From: Takifugu bimaculatus
Lineage: Eukaryota > Chordata > Actinopteri > Tetraodontiformes > Tetraodontidae
DNA length: 64,000 bases
Direction: 5' to 3'
NCBI GenBank assembly: GCA_004026145.2
Contig: CP034992.1
Location: 5,344,993-5,408,992, forward strand
Below, piece after piece: positions 27,501-40,100 of the stretch. A model generated the notes under the pieces. It saw nothing but the letters and a program-made list of their open reading frames with translations, was not told where the DNA came from and did not search any database. Every line of letters begins with the position of its first letter. Within the stretch, counting starts at the first letter, position 1. The position numbers were made by a program, and so were the translations under genes.

Positions 27501-30500
27501 GGCAAGTACACGCTTGGCAGAAGAGCAGACTGTTTAAGGGAAAATCCCTTTTTATTATGATGTGACTCCTGAAATGTTTCTATGCACAATAACACGGAAC
27601 AACAATGGTGAGTTAATATCCAAGTAAATATGTTGGGGGGGTCAGTGTCTTGAAGCCATCAGCTTTTAAAAGACTGCTGAGCCAATAGCGGTGATAATAA
27701 TGTGGAGGGGGTTCAGCAGCAGAGAGCTCCATGGGCTGATAACTCACCCAGCTCCTTCACCTGCAGGGATCCTGATGAAGAACACAGCGCAGCTCTTGTC
27801 AGGCGTCTGGTCCTGTCACGGAAGAAGACGGATGTTCGAGTGCCTTCCTGTCTTCACAGCCCAGATAACACGCTCCATCTGCAGAGAACACGGGGAGTTG
27901 CTTGTGCAAAGCGGTTTTAAACAGCAGCACGTCATGGGTTCGCTGTCCAGATGCAGATCCCCCCCTCCGCCCCGCCATGTCATCTTTCCTTACATACATC
28001 AGCTGTTTCTGAGACCTCCTTGCAAAGACAAGGCTATGTCTTAACAGCTGTAAATAGGCTTTGTAGGGTAAAGCTGCCCGTCTCTCAAAGAGCTGATTTC
28101 TGTAAGCAGCTTAGTGTTTCCTCCTCCTCATTACGCACCCTCACCTATTCATGTTGTCGGGATTAGTCCTCATACATCCATCTTTGGTATTTGGCTAATG
28201 CTAATGTTGACGTGGCCTCAGATGGACAGAATGCTCTGGATGAGTGCACCTATAGGTTTTTTTTGCATGTTCTCAACCACTTGTTCTCTTTGAGAGAGGT
28301 TTTATCTCCTACAGATGTATTTCATGAAATGGAGATTTGTTTTTATTTTTTTTTTTCTACGATGCAATTTCCACAAACCTGCACAGATGAATCCTGCAAA
28401 AGTCCTTCAGAGAGCCTTTGTCCTCGGAGAAATGTTCTGTCCCTGGAGACACACGGCACCCATCTTCACTATGCTGTTGTCATTACTTTCAACCTTCTGC
28501 TTGTTTGACAAGGAGGGGAAAAAAGAAGCCTCAAGCAGAGGTTTGAACTGCACCTCTCTGTCATTGAGAAGAGACCCGGGCCATCTCTGGATGTCATTAG
28601 GACTGTTGCCTGTTTCTGAAGCCAGGTGGTTCTGGCTCCTAATGAGGACTCGACCGCCACGCAGGCAGTGGCTGGAGGAGGTGTCACGGAGAGGTGGCAC
28701 CTCAGTCCAGGCCGCTGCTATTCTCCTTCACAGAGGAGTATTGTGATAGCATCATTAGAGCTAGAGACAGACAGAGATGTTGCTCAAGCAGACAAGGCAG
28801 AGATGGTGCGACCATGTCTCCAGCTGGTGCCAACATAGAGGTCAAATTGTGTGTATTTGTGTTTAATCCTTCTCCCTTGGTCAACAGCTTTAAGGTATTT
28901 CATGTGATAGAATTTGGTTACAGAGGAAGTTTGTGTGTGAGTTTCCAAGTTGAAGGGATACAGAAAAACATTTAAATGTGTAATGTGCAGGATTTCAAGG
29001 TCATCCAGCAGCAAAAGCATCTGAGGCTTTTTACTTTTCACATCTTTCACCACCACAGGAACTGAGAACACTTTTCTGTCTGACCATCTCGCAGTCTGAC
29101 AGACTTGGAAATGAGGGAAAAGTTTATGGAAAACTGAATTCCTGCAGAGATGATTCCAGCACTGGCTGCGGCTCATCACACAGATATCTGTAAATATTAT
29201 ACAAAATCCTGTTCTACCGATCGGCCATGTGAAGGTACACGCTTTAAGGCGACTGAAATGTCTGATGAGCAGCATTTTCTGCTGCTGTCAGAGCAGATTC
29301 TGAAGTGTTGGAGGGTTTTCTTCCTTTGAAACTAGTGTTTGATCATACCTGGATGTGCTTGTTTGTTTCTCCTCTATCCCAAGAGGTTGATTAGTCTTCT
29401 CCGTTAAGCTGCCACATTTTCATTCGCAGTGGAGGGCTGGAATACCCCCCCCCCCCCGTTTTACTCTCTCTGGACAGACAGACAGCCGGCATCTGTCCCT
29501 CATTAGCCAACGTCCTCGTCTCTGTACAAGATCAAGGCTTTGATTGAACGATAACACCAAAGCTATCTGTTGCTAACAGTTTGTATCACAGAAACAGAGG
29601 GAGAAGGAAAAAGTTTCCCAAAAAATGCCAAGGAGGAACGGAGCAACGTCCTCTGCAGCTGCTGTCACTGGCGAAGCAGACTGGGAGTTGATTTGCACTC
29701 ATTACCGGGAAACGCGTAAGGCCCGAGGACGATGGCCACGTTACTCTGATCGCATGTGATGTGATTGGAGATGTTGTGCCGTGTTAATCTCCTCCGCTCT
29801 GTCCCCGAGATATACCAAATAAATGGAGATGAAAATCGTCCTCTGCATCTTCACAGCGGGCCGCGCATGATACAGATGCGAGCAGAGCAGTGATTATGCA
29901 ACCATAACGCCCCCCCCCCCCCCTCCCCAAGAGAGGGTCTTTTACTCGGCTAATAACCAAACAGCATCCAGCAGAGGGCATGTCTAATTATGTCATGTAT
30001 GTGCTGCACACATGTACACAACGATGCAACATTGATTCATGCAAACGTCTCACAATGTACAATTTATAGCTGTCTGATGGAACAACGCGTGTCAGCCTTC
30101 ATTAGGGTGACCTCGCAGAGAACTGATTCAATATTGAAGTTTTATTCCTACAGGAACATCGAGCTCCAGCGCTAAAACGGGGCCCGCCACTGTCTTCTCT
30201 GGTTAAATTAATTCCGATGCCCTTCTTTTGCCTGATTCATCAACAGAGTTGAGCAGAACGGCGTCTAATTTTACATGCTCCTTCTCCTTCCACATTCTGC
30301 TCGGCTCTCATTAGGGACCAACCTTTTCCCCCGGTGTTAGAGGCCATCTCATACCTGTCATGCTGCCTCGATAATGGCTGCCACTCTCCTTACCATGCAG
30401 CATGTTCGCCGTGATCTTCCAGGACATCATTATCTTCATCATGTGCCTCTGCAGGGAGCACTAATTCAGTATTAAAAAGTCATTTGTATTAGATGTTTCA

Positions 30501-31046
30501 GTTGTTTTGTTTTTTTCCCCCTTCTGGGCCTGTTTTTATGAGGATAACATGGAAAGCATTGTTACGCACTCGATCCTGTTTTCTTTCCAGTTTCCCAGCA
30601 CATTTCTCCTCTGGTGCTCATTTACAATTTGTGATATTGATACGGTATCTTGTTCCCTGCCAATCACCGTGGAAACGAACACCTGCCTCAGTCTCACCCC
30701 ATTACCTTTCCTGCCACATTCCGCTTTTTAATACATTTAATAAATCTTTGTTTTCCAGCGTAGTTTGCTTTTCACCATCCCAATGCTCACCATTTCCCTC
30801 TCACCTCAAATGACACAAGCCTCTTGTCAGACTACATCTGTCATTCCTCCATTTGTGTATTTTTCTGTCTTTTCTTCTTCTCCTTTAAAGCAAAAGTCAT
30901 TTCCTCTGTGCTTCCCGTCTCCTCCACCTGCCTGCAGGGCACACCATTTCATCTGGCTTTGAATTCTTTAGAATCTTGTGCTGTACCCATTTTTATTAAC
31001 ATGTCTAGTCATTTCTGTCTGTTCTCTGAGCCTTGTGCTTTTCTCC

Positions 31047-31083
<37 letters not shown>

Positions 31084-31084
31084 G

Positions 31085-31120
<36 letters not shown>

Positions 31121-31134
31121 TGTCTCTGTCTCTG

Positions 31135-31166
<32 letters not shown>

Positions 31167-34100
31167 ACCTTCCATCAGCTCATCACTTCATCAACAACCC
31201 ATCATACCTCAGCAGAGTCACTTTAATCCCCAACTTTATTCATTTATGTATTCCTTTATTGGTGATAATTTCCAGCTAATAGAAAATTCCATTAAGACTC
31301 AAAGAGCTGTGATGCAAACAGAGAACAATTTTCACTATCTTGATGCACGGCTGCTTCCTTTTTTCGGTCTTGAATTGTTTTTTGCAGTTTTGCCTACACT
31401 TATTTTTTTCCTTTTCTTACTCTGTCATCAGAGGATTCGCATATAATGACTTTTAGTATCCAACTAATGGAAGAGGCATGTCAAGTGTCAACTGGAAGTT
31501 ATTTTCAAAATACCAACATGTTTCCCAGCACATTTGTCCCTCACACTTGTGATGATCAAATACTCTGGTTGGCAGCAACAATGTCAGTTTCTTCTGGTCT
31601 CTGTGTTTTTATGTCATGTTACACACCTATAGTTTTATACTACATTGAATACCTTTAATATTTCTGAGCTGATTCAGTCCTGCTCCGGCTGTCTAAATCC
31701 CGTTTTAAAGCTTTCCCATCCCATTTACATCCAGGGACTGTAAAGAAGAAGCTGATTTGACAGCTCAACACCCCCTGGTGTGCAGGTCCATGCACAGCTG
31801 TAGTGATAGCAACCAGGAGGCAAATAATTCTATCATGTAAATGAGTTGTGGGCGTGATTCTGTTGGTTTCAGTCATTTTTTAACCTATTTTGTGTTGTTG
31901 GCACCTCGTATGAAGATGAATAACGGTTGTAGTGTAGGTCCATCTCATGTCTTTTGCTTGCTCTCAGTAAAGACTCGGGAGGTCATCCAGGGTGCTGACC
32001 ACACACCTCCAGTGCTTCATCTCTCTTTCTCTGACCTTTTTTCCTCCTCTTTGTCTCTGTGTTTCTCCAGATGCCAACGAGATTGTGCTGAAAGCTCAGA
32101 TTCTGGCTGGTGGCAGAGGCAAAGGCGTGTTTGACAGCGGCCTAAAAGGCGGCGTGCACTTAACCAAAGAGTAAGTACGCCCCAGTGCGGATTTCACATC
32201 TAGAGTCGCTGTCTGAAAAGGATTCGGATTATTTACGGCGACAGCAGCTTTTACAAAAAGGAGGCTCAAAGAGCGTTCTGAAGATGCTCCCTTGGCGCGA
32301 AGACGCAGGATTGTTCCGCAACAGTTTTCTCTTTTCTAGCAAATCTCCTCTTTTGTACAGCTAACCTCAATTAAATGTTGGAAATGGTTTTCTAAGGTCA
32401 ACAAAAGTGTTATGAGCCAGGCAGAGGTTTATTTTGTGCCACCAGGACTTGAGTGTGACGTCTTTCTCCAGTGGAAGATCTCACTGATACCTTTTATCCA
32501 CCCAATGGAAAAAAAAAAGAATTTGCATTTCTTTGCATTTTGCTTAGAATACCGTCTTTTTCTGTCACCTCCCGCGGGCCTAAAGGGCCTAATGTGATTT
32601 ATGACAGTTGACCCAGACATGTGTCATCATCACCCTACTTTAGGCTCCAGAGTGGCTGAAACTTTTTCCCTTTTCCTTCAAAGCCAGACTCGCCTGAACA
32701 CTGCGACACCAGCGTGCACTTCACCTTTGTCTCATTTATCAAACAACGGGCACAGTACCGACCCCCCCCCCCCCCAAAAGCTTCATTTTTATTCACCTGC
32801 TAAACCGGAGCGTGCTGATAGACACCGCCCTGGCATTCAGCCCCGGCGTCCCCAAAAGCTCCGACAGAATCTGTAATCCGTCCAAGAAAGTGCTGAGACG
32901 ACGCTTTTTTTTCAGCAGACCAGAGGAAAACACGTTGATTAGTCGCCTCACCTCCGCGTGCCGGCCGGCTCTGATGAGGTGAGGGGTTTTTTTGAGATCT
33001 GACCTTTTCTCTCCGCTCTCCTCCAGCCCAGCTGTGGTTGGTGATCTGGCCAGTAAGATGCTGGGTTTCAATCTGAGAACAAAGCAGACTTCAGAGGAGG
33101 GAGTGAAAGTGAAAACGGTGAGCCAATCTGTTGGTCGTCGTCGTCGGGTTGTGCTAATGTCCTCCCGTTTGAGCGCAGCAAAGCTGCTCCGGTGACTGAT
33201 TTTACAGATCTGTCCAGGAAATAAAGAAATGGAAATGAACACCGTAGCGCTTCTGTTTAATGATGACTTGAAATAGTTGCTGCCCGCTGTTGTTTGCCTC
33301 CAGCTCTTGCCGCCGGCTGATGATGGCTTATTGCATAAATTGAAGTCGCTCGCTGTGAGTTTTGGTAGTGTGGTAAACAACTGTTTCTGTGTTGTCGCTA
33401 ACAAGCTGGAATATCATTTTTTTTCTCTTGCACGCTGCCTGCACTTTCTGCTCCAAACAGTCATTTTCAGGTGACGTGCCTTCTCTGTTTACAGCCTCTG
33501 CTCGTGTCGTGCTCCCCCCGTCTTCCTGCGTGCTTTCGCTTTCTATCAAATTAAATATGCAAGAACCTCTACTGGAGTAAAGAAGCAACTGGGTGACTTT
33601 CATTATGGAACAGCAAGATGCTGGTAGCTGTGATGTGGTCGGACGACAGCCAGACCTGAGCTGTTGGCCCCCTGATGTGCTTTAGCTAATCGCCGCCACA
33701 GAACACCCCTGGAGGTTCTACTGTATTGATTTCTTGCCACGCATCTAGCTGAGGTGTAAAAGAAGAAAACAAAATCATATTTAAGAGCAAGCTGAAAGAA
33801 AAGCAGGATGTTTGGTCCGGGTGAATGACCGGGACGCACGGATATAATCTCTGGGTTCACATGAAGGGTTAAGGAAGCTGTCCATCTTCCCCATAATCCC
33901 CATAGCTGCAGCGGCTTGTTTATTTCCATCGGGACAGGTTTCCCTCTCCTTTTTTATTTTCTTTTTTTAATAATCCCGCTTGCCTCTGCTCTGCTCTGGT
34001 CTCTTGAACTCTAACCGTAACGTTCCTGCCTTTTTTCCCGGCTGTCACATGTTTTCTGTGCTTCGTAGAGTTTGCCATGCTCTTCCTTTTTGTGCGGCCG

Positions 34101-37100
34101 TGTTTGAAAAGGTTACCACAACCTTGTAGAAAAGAAAAAAGATTTAAGAATCTTTAAATCTAGCTGCTTGGCTCAGTTGCTGTTCTGTGTCCAGGTGATG
34201 GTGGCTGAGGCTCTGGACATCAGCAGGGAGACCTACTTTGCGATCCTAATGGATCGGTCTTACAACGGCCCGGTCATGGTGGGCAGCCCGCAGGGCGGGG
34301 TGGATATCGAAGAGGTGGCTGCCAGCAACCCGGAGCTCATCTTCAAGGTACAGAATGTTTGCTGTCTGCGGTTTATTACATGTAAATTAAACTGGTGCTT
34401 TTCTCAACTGCCAGAAAACAATAGATCCAGTAATGAGAGCACGCTGGGTGGACCGGGTCAGTCAAATGAACCCAATTAGTAGCTAATGAGTTGTACCCTG
34501 GTGACATAATCAGCGAGAAAAATATCAAGTACATGACTTTTTTTTTTTTTTACCTTCTTTCCAGGTTCACATAGTTTAGAGAGGAAGATATAATTTAAAT
34601 GCCGATTCTTCTGCAGCACGGTGCTGTGCTGGCAGGATGGGTACAAGGTCACACTGGAAATGACAATACTGTGCCTTTTATTTGGTAATGTCATGGTGGG
34701 GAACGCACGTGTTTCATCCGGTGCTCTCAGCTTCAATTTTTTGAATGTACCAAAGAAGTGGTGAAAGGGCCTCCTCAGATGTGATGATACAGTAGCACCG
34801 CTCCGGTTCTTTAAATCATTTCAGCACGGGAGCAATTTTCTCTGTTCCCCTTTTACACTCGGGTGGAACAGAAAAGCATCTGCCCTGTTCGGCTCGCTGT
34901 TTTTTGTTGTTGTTGTTGTTTTTGCATACTTGCAAAGACAGAGCCAAAACTCTAAATGCAATTTATTTATGACGCTGATGCAGAGTAATGCACTCAGATC
35001 GTCACTGATGTCGTGGCATTAATAAATAATCTGCATCAGGAGCTTCGAGCGTACATGTTTACTTTTAAATGATTCATTTAGTAGCCTAAGAGGCTGTGTG
35101 TAATTAACAATGATGTTGCACACTGCGGCTTTGCACTGAACTGGAAGCTTTTCTTAATTTTAGTACCTTTAGGTCACGTCAATGCGATGCAGCTGTACCG
35201 TTTCTCTTTAAATGTCACTCTTTTGTCTCAGTGTTTTCCTCCATTTGCTTCTGTTTCCCAATGAATCACTGCAGGAAGTCATAGATATATTTGAGGGCGT
35301 GCGAGATGACCAGGCGCTACGCATGGCGGTTAATTTGGGTTTCAAAGGAGCTCTGCAGAGACAGGTATTCACTACAAACTGCATGAGAAGTGTTAGACAA
35401 TAACTTTATTATGTCATGTTGATTATATTGTCAAAAGCCAGTACAGCATTCTGACTCCTGTCTGTCCATCAAGACCCCAAGTTAGATCTAAATCAGTATC
35501 ACTGTAAAAGGAGTCACCAACCACTTTAGAACTGAATGGTAAAACTAAAAGGTGGCTTTTATGTCATCAGTGAAGTGTGGATTCACCTTCAGGATGGAGA
35601 CATTAATGTAAGCAAAGGCTGTGGCTCTGCAGCCCCACTGGCTTTGGGTCCTCAGTCAAAAGCATGAAGTAATCACTGTCCTCTCTGGACCTCACAGGCA
35701 GCCGACCAGATTAAAAGGCTGTACGATCTGTTCCTCAAAGTCGACGCCACTCAAGTCGAAGTCAATCCTTTTGGAGAGACACCTGAAGGACAAGGTACCC
35801 TCTGTGTGTGTGTGTGGGGGGGTGGGGGGGTCCTCCCACCTCCTTGTTCTACACACTTTCCCCTGAACATGTGATTATAATCACAACAATTCCATACGGG
35901 TTTTCTCACCTGATGACCTTTTCTTTGTCTCCAAATGACCACGGGGAACAGGAATAGTGCACGTACGCTGCATGTCGACGAGTGTTGACGATTACTAATG
36001 GTTGATAACAAACTAAAGGCAACAATCTGTGATCAACTATTAATGAGAAACTACTGAATCATCCCTTAGGGGACAAATCTTATTATCTGATTAGCTCAGT
36101 GCTGCGTGTGAGGCCGTGGAAGTCGGTCGGTCGGCTCAAACGAATCTTTAATTGATGGCATTTATTCCTGCTGTTACGAAGAGAGACTATGCCAGCATCT
36201 TACTGTTGCTACAATCATTCCTGCTCAGGTTCATCCTGTTGACGGATGAATCCATTTTAATAAGTAAAGCCTCTCCTGTGGGTTAACAGGTTAATATTTC
36301 AAGTCTTCGTGATTCTTTTGGACACAATAATAGTAGGGAGGAAGCATTATCCAGCCGCGGTGCTGCCGGCTGAACTTTTTTTGAACTTCGGTTTTCCTCC
36401 CAAAGTAATCGGAGCAATTGTCTCGTCAGCAGCGCTGAAAGTCGAGCGACTGCGACGTGTTCCATCCAGAGCAAAGACGCACCACTGCTTTGATGTTCTT
36501 TAGTTCCCTCAGACAGATTCTTGTTCAAAGGCCGATTAACCAGACTGACAAGACCGGTTTGTTGTTTTCGGGATGTTTTGTGAATGTTATTGAGCGAAAT
36601 GTCTCCTTCCTGGGGCCGTATTATTAGAGAGCGGAGTTTCTGATCTGGGAAGCTTTTATTGGGCTTGTTTCTTTATTGATCAGCCTTTTTTATTTTAAAA
36701 AGCATCTATGGAAATATGAAATATCTATGGAGTATGATGTCTCCCTTCTTTCATTTTTGTGGAACTGTGCTCTCTTTAAAATAAACGCTCTCTTTTATGC
36801 CTTAGGGATAACCATATATGACTGTATACTGTTGTAAGCCTGAGATGTGAACAAAGAATCCATAATTAATGTACTGTAAATAACCGTAAATGAGTAGTTT
36901 ATCTCTATATTTTCAGATGAAACCCCTCTGTTTTACTGCCTTTACCCCCCTCTTTAACACTTCTCTGCTCCTTCTTCCTCCCAGTGGTTTGCTTCGATGC
37001 CAAGATCAACTTTGACGACAACGCCGAGTTCCGCCAGAAAGACGTGTTCGCCATGGACGACATGAGCGAGAGCGACCCCATCGAGACCGAGGCGGCAAAG

Positions 37101-40100
37101 TGGGGCCTCAAATATATTGGGATGGACGGAAACATCGCCTGCTTTGGTACAGATGGGAGAAAATTTGGAGAGAATGAATTCCTACATGCACAGTTAGAAC
37201 ATTCTAAACACAGCGTACAGTAAAGCTTTAATGTCTCTCCTTAGGCACATTAAGTGAGACGCTCAAAGACATTTAAAACCTGCACATAGAAAAGCAGACT
37301 GGATTTCCCTCCACTGTCTGAGGGTTCCAGAAGGAGCGCTGCCGTAACCAATGTGTTCTAATTAGCTATAAACCGCCCAGAAATTCTCCAGTGAGGCAGA
37401 TTGTTAGCATTCTCATTAACGGGCCCCTCTCTTGTCATAAATCAAAGCTTTAACATTGTACAACAGACTTAACAGGTGCTTACTCAGTGGCCTCATAAAC
37501 ACAGATATGGCTGTAAGCGACACACATACACACAAATACAGGCTGGGTCTAATTTTGTTATGCTTCTGGGTCATGGAGCTTCTGGAAATATAATTTTAAT
37601 TGTCTTTCTTGGTTCACTGTAGCCTTCAAATCCATCTAAACTGATTTTCAACCTTTTTTTTTGGTCCTGTGTGCTCTATAGTCACAAACTGTGTCTTTAA
37701 TATATAAACGTTAATGCATTTTAAAGCGTAACGTTGACCTTTATGTCGTTCTGCAGTGAATGGAGCTGGGTTGGCTATGGCTACTTGTGACATCATTGAT
37801 CTCCACGGAGGAAAGCCAGCCAACTTTCTGGACCTTGGAGGCGGTGTTCAAGAGAGGCAGGTGTACGAGGCTTTTAAGCTGCTGAGTGCTGACTCTAAGG
37901 TAGGTAAACGCGATTGCGATTTGATAGTAATGTGGTTAAAGAAACAATAAAGCCGTTTCTTGTCATGAAATGTTGACAAAATCCCACCTACTCTCTCTTT
38001 CTTTTGATTCTGAGAAACACTGTCATAATATGTCATAAATTTCACTTGCAGTTGCCTGATAATGATTGCTTCTTTTCTGTCGGGGCTGCGTTTGTAGGCT
38101 CATTATCACGTCCCCATAAATAACTTAGCGTGAGCGATCACAAAGGATGCTTGAAGCATTGCACGAGGCTGTGCGTCTCAGGAAGAGTGGCAGCTGGGGT
38201 TGCATGTCGAAGGCCAGCAACCTCAAATTAAAAAGGATGAGCCCTGCGTCGATACTGCCCCGCTACTATGTGTTGGCAGCCATCACGCAGCTAATTCCCC
38301 ATTGCTTTCGCTCCCAAACTGCTGGACTCGTCTCCGGTTGCCTCTTTATTGGCGGTGCGGCTTGAAATGCGTAGAGGTGTGTGTGATAGGAAGCTTTTAT
38401 TTACATGTGCTGTTGCAACATTGCAAGGACGTTTGTATTCTTCCTTCAGATTAATTCCAACAGTCATATTGAAAGCAAAGTGGGTCCTGAAGAAGAAGAT
38501 AAACACCTATTTTCAACAGCGTTGAACATCACCTGTGCTAGCTGCCAGAACTGGTTCCTGTGCAACTTGACACCCTCTTTTCCCAGCAGATTACATCTCT
38601 GCTCTGAGCCTGATGTTGGCGATGATGCAGAAAAACGACAGAAAGTCCTCAGCCGTGACTGTCACGGCTCGTTTCAGCCCTGACGTTTGCCACCAAACGC
38701 GTGGAAGTCTCATAGTTCGTATGTTGGCGAGAGCCCATTTAGGATTGATTATTTATATATTGTACTATAACAGAACAACGATTATATCCTCGTTTAGACT
38801 GAAGAGACCTCCTCTCTATTTCTCCATCTCAAGTCTCTTTTTGGTTGATTCCACACTTCCAGAAGTTGGTGCACTCCTGCTGTCTCTCCCTGTATGTGGT
38901 AATAATGAGCTCCCCTCTAATAGAAAAATTGTAAATTAGGATTGGCATTAAACTGGGCCGAAGCGCCATTAGCATTTCATCAGGGGAACCTTGCTTTGAT
39001 CTGCGGGGGGAATGTTAATCATTTCGTAATAAAAGTGAGAGAGCTGCTATTTTTTCCTCACAATCACCTGAGCTAAAGAGGGAATCTGAGAAGAAACCAC
39101 GCCCTCGGCTAAGTAAACCCGACAAGGCAGGTCCTACAGAAAGTCCTCTTTCTGTAGGACCTGTACCCACTTGTTCTCTTAAATCGCCTTTGAAATATTG
39201 AGGCAGCGATGCTGATGACCTTCAAACAGTCCATTAGTTTTTTAGCATTTGTAGAAATCTAGAGTTACAGTTCTGTTCTCTCTGGTAATGAATAGTCTTT
39301 ACCACAGGAAGGTTCTGCTAAATGTTAATGTGCTGCTGCTGCTGCTGCACGGGTAGATCTTGTTTTGACGGCTTTCATTTTGACTGTAAAGATGCTAACA
39401 GATCATTTGTTGTGAGTGAAAAGACGGATGCGCTGGCAGAGGTCAGCTGCTCCGTGGAGATATAAATAACCGGCTGTAATGACACCATGCATTTCCACGA
39501 TAACAGGTAATTTTGGTGTTTGTGTCTTCTTTCATTCTGTCTTCTTCAGTCGCTTTTCAGTTCCCCTCCCTCCCCCCTCCCTCGCTCTCTTCCTTTCATT
39601 CTCCGCTTTGATGTCTGTGGCTCATTGTGCAGAGAGCAGCGTAAGTGTTCTGCTGGCGCTGAATCGCCGGGACGGAGTCTGAGATGACAAAGCCTCCTTT
39701 TTCTTGTTTGTGTACTACTCCAGCGCCAACCCTTACAGCAGTCATTATCTTAAATTTATTATTCCCCGAAAGAACAGGCAAGAGCGATGAGATGAAGTGG
39801 CAGAGTTGTATAGGAGGGGGAGCGAGACGGGAGGGGAAGGAAAAAAAAAATCATAAAAAATTGATCGTGGGGATGAAATGAATCAAAGCGGTGAGTTGCC
39901 GGCTGTAGCCCGGCTCATTGTACAAGACCGCTCAGCTTTGTTTGAATTTCAGCCTTAAGTCAGAACGTATTTACTTTTATCGCTAAAATAAATTGTTGAC
40001 AGAGCAGCTGAATTTATTGAGCTTTTCTTCACGAGTAGCAGAAGAAGGCGTCAAATTCCAGAAGCCAAATAACCTCATTATCGCCTTGTGCCAGTTCTGT

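Larger units (their letters stand above)
21354..32070 (+). other. SUCLG2: SUCLG2 intron 2 (10.7 kb)
   Basis: Phase-1 GT-AG intron. It holds poly(C) tracts (22549, 29445, 29910), a (GTGTTT)n patch (25837-25861), a TC/TCTCTG array (31050-31166) and a short inverted repeat (24118-24137). The longest non-repetitive open frame (21849-22520) is unlike any protein I know. No gene or RNA gene is supported. AT-rich stretches around 26510-26660 could be regulatory. Confidence 0.9.

Noticed and set aside
28315..28746. 143-codon open frame in intron 2
   Set aside because: Hydrophobic and Arg-rich patches reflect T-rich and purine-rich DNA. No homology was recognised.
32793..33404. 203-codon minus-strand open frame
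   Set aside because: It is antisense to SUCLG2 exon 4 and its flanking introns. Its composition is explained by the complementary coding strand, and no family was recognised.
36090..36145. tRNA-like start (gattagctcagtgctg)
   Set aside because: It has an A-box-like string only, with no B box at the right distance and no cloverleaf.
37147..37223. Read-through of exon 8 into intron 8
   Set aside because: The frame stays open 77 bases, but the donor gtacag and the perfect in-frame junction with exon 9 match the family. The extension is not conserved-looking.
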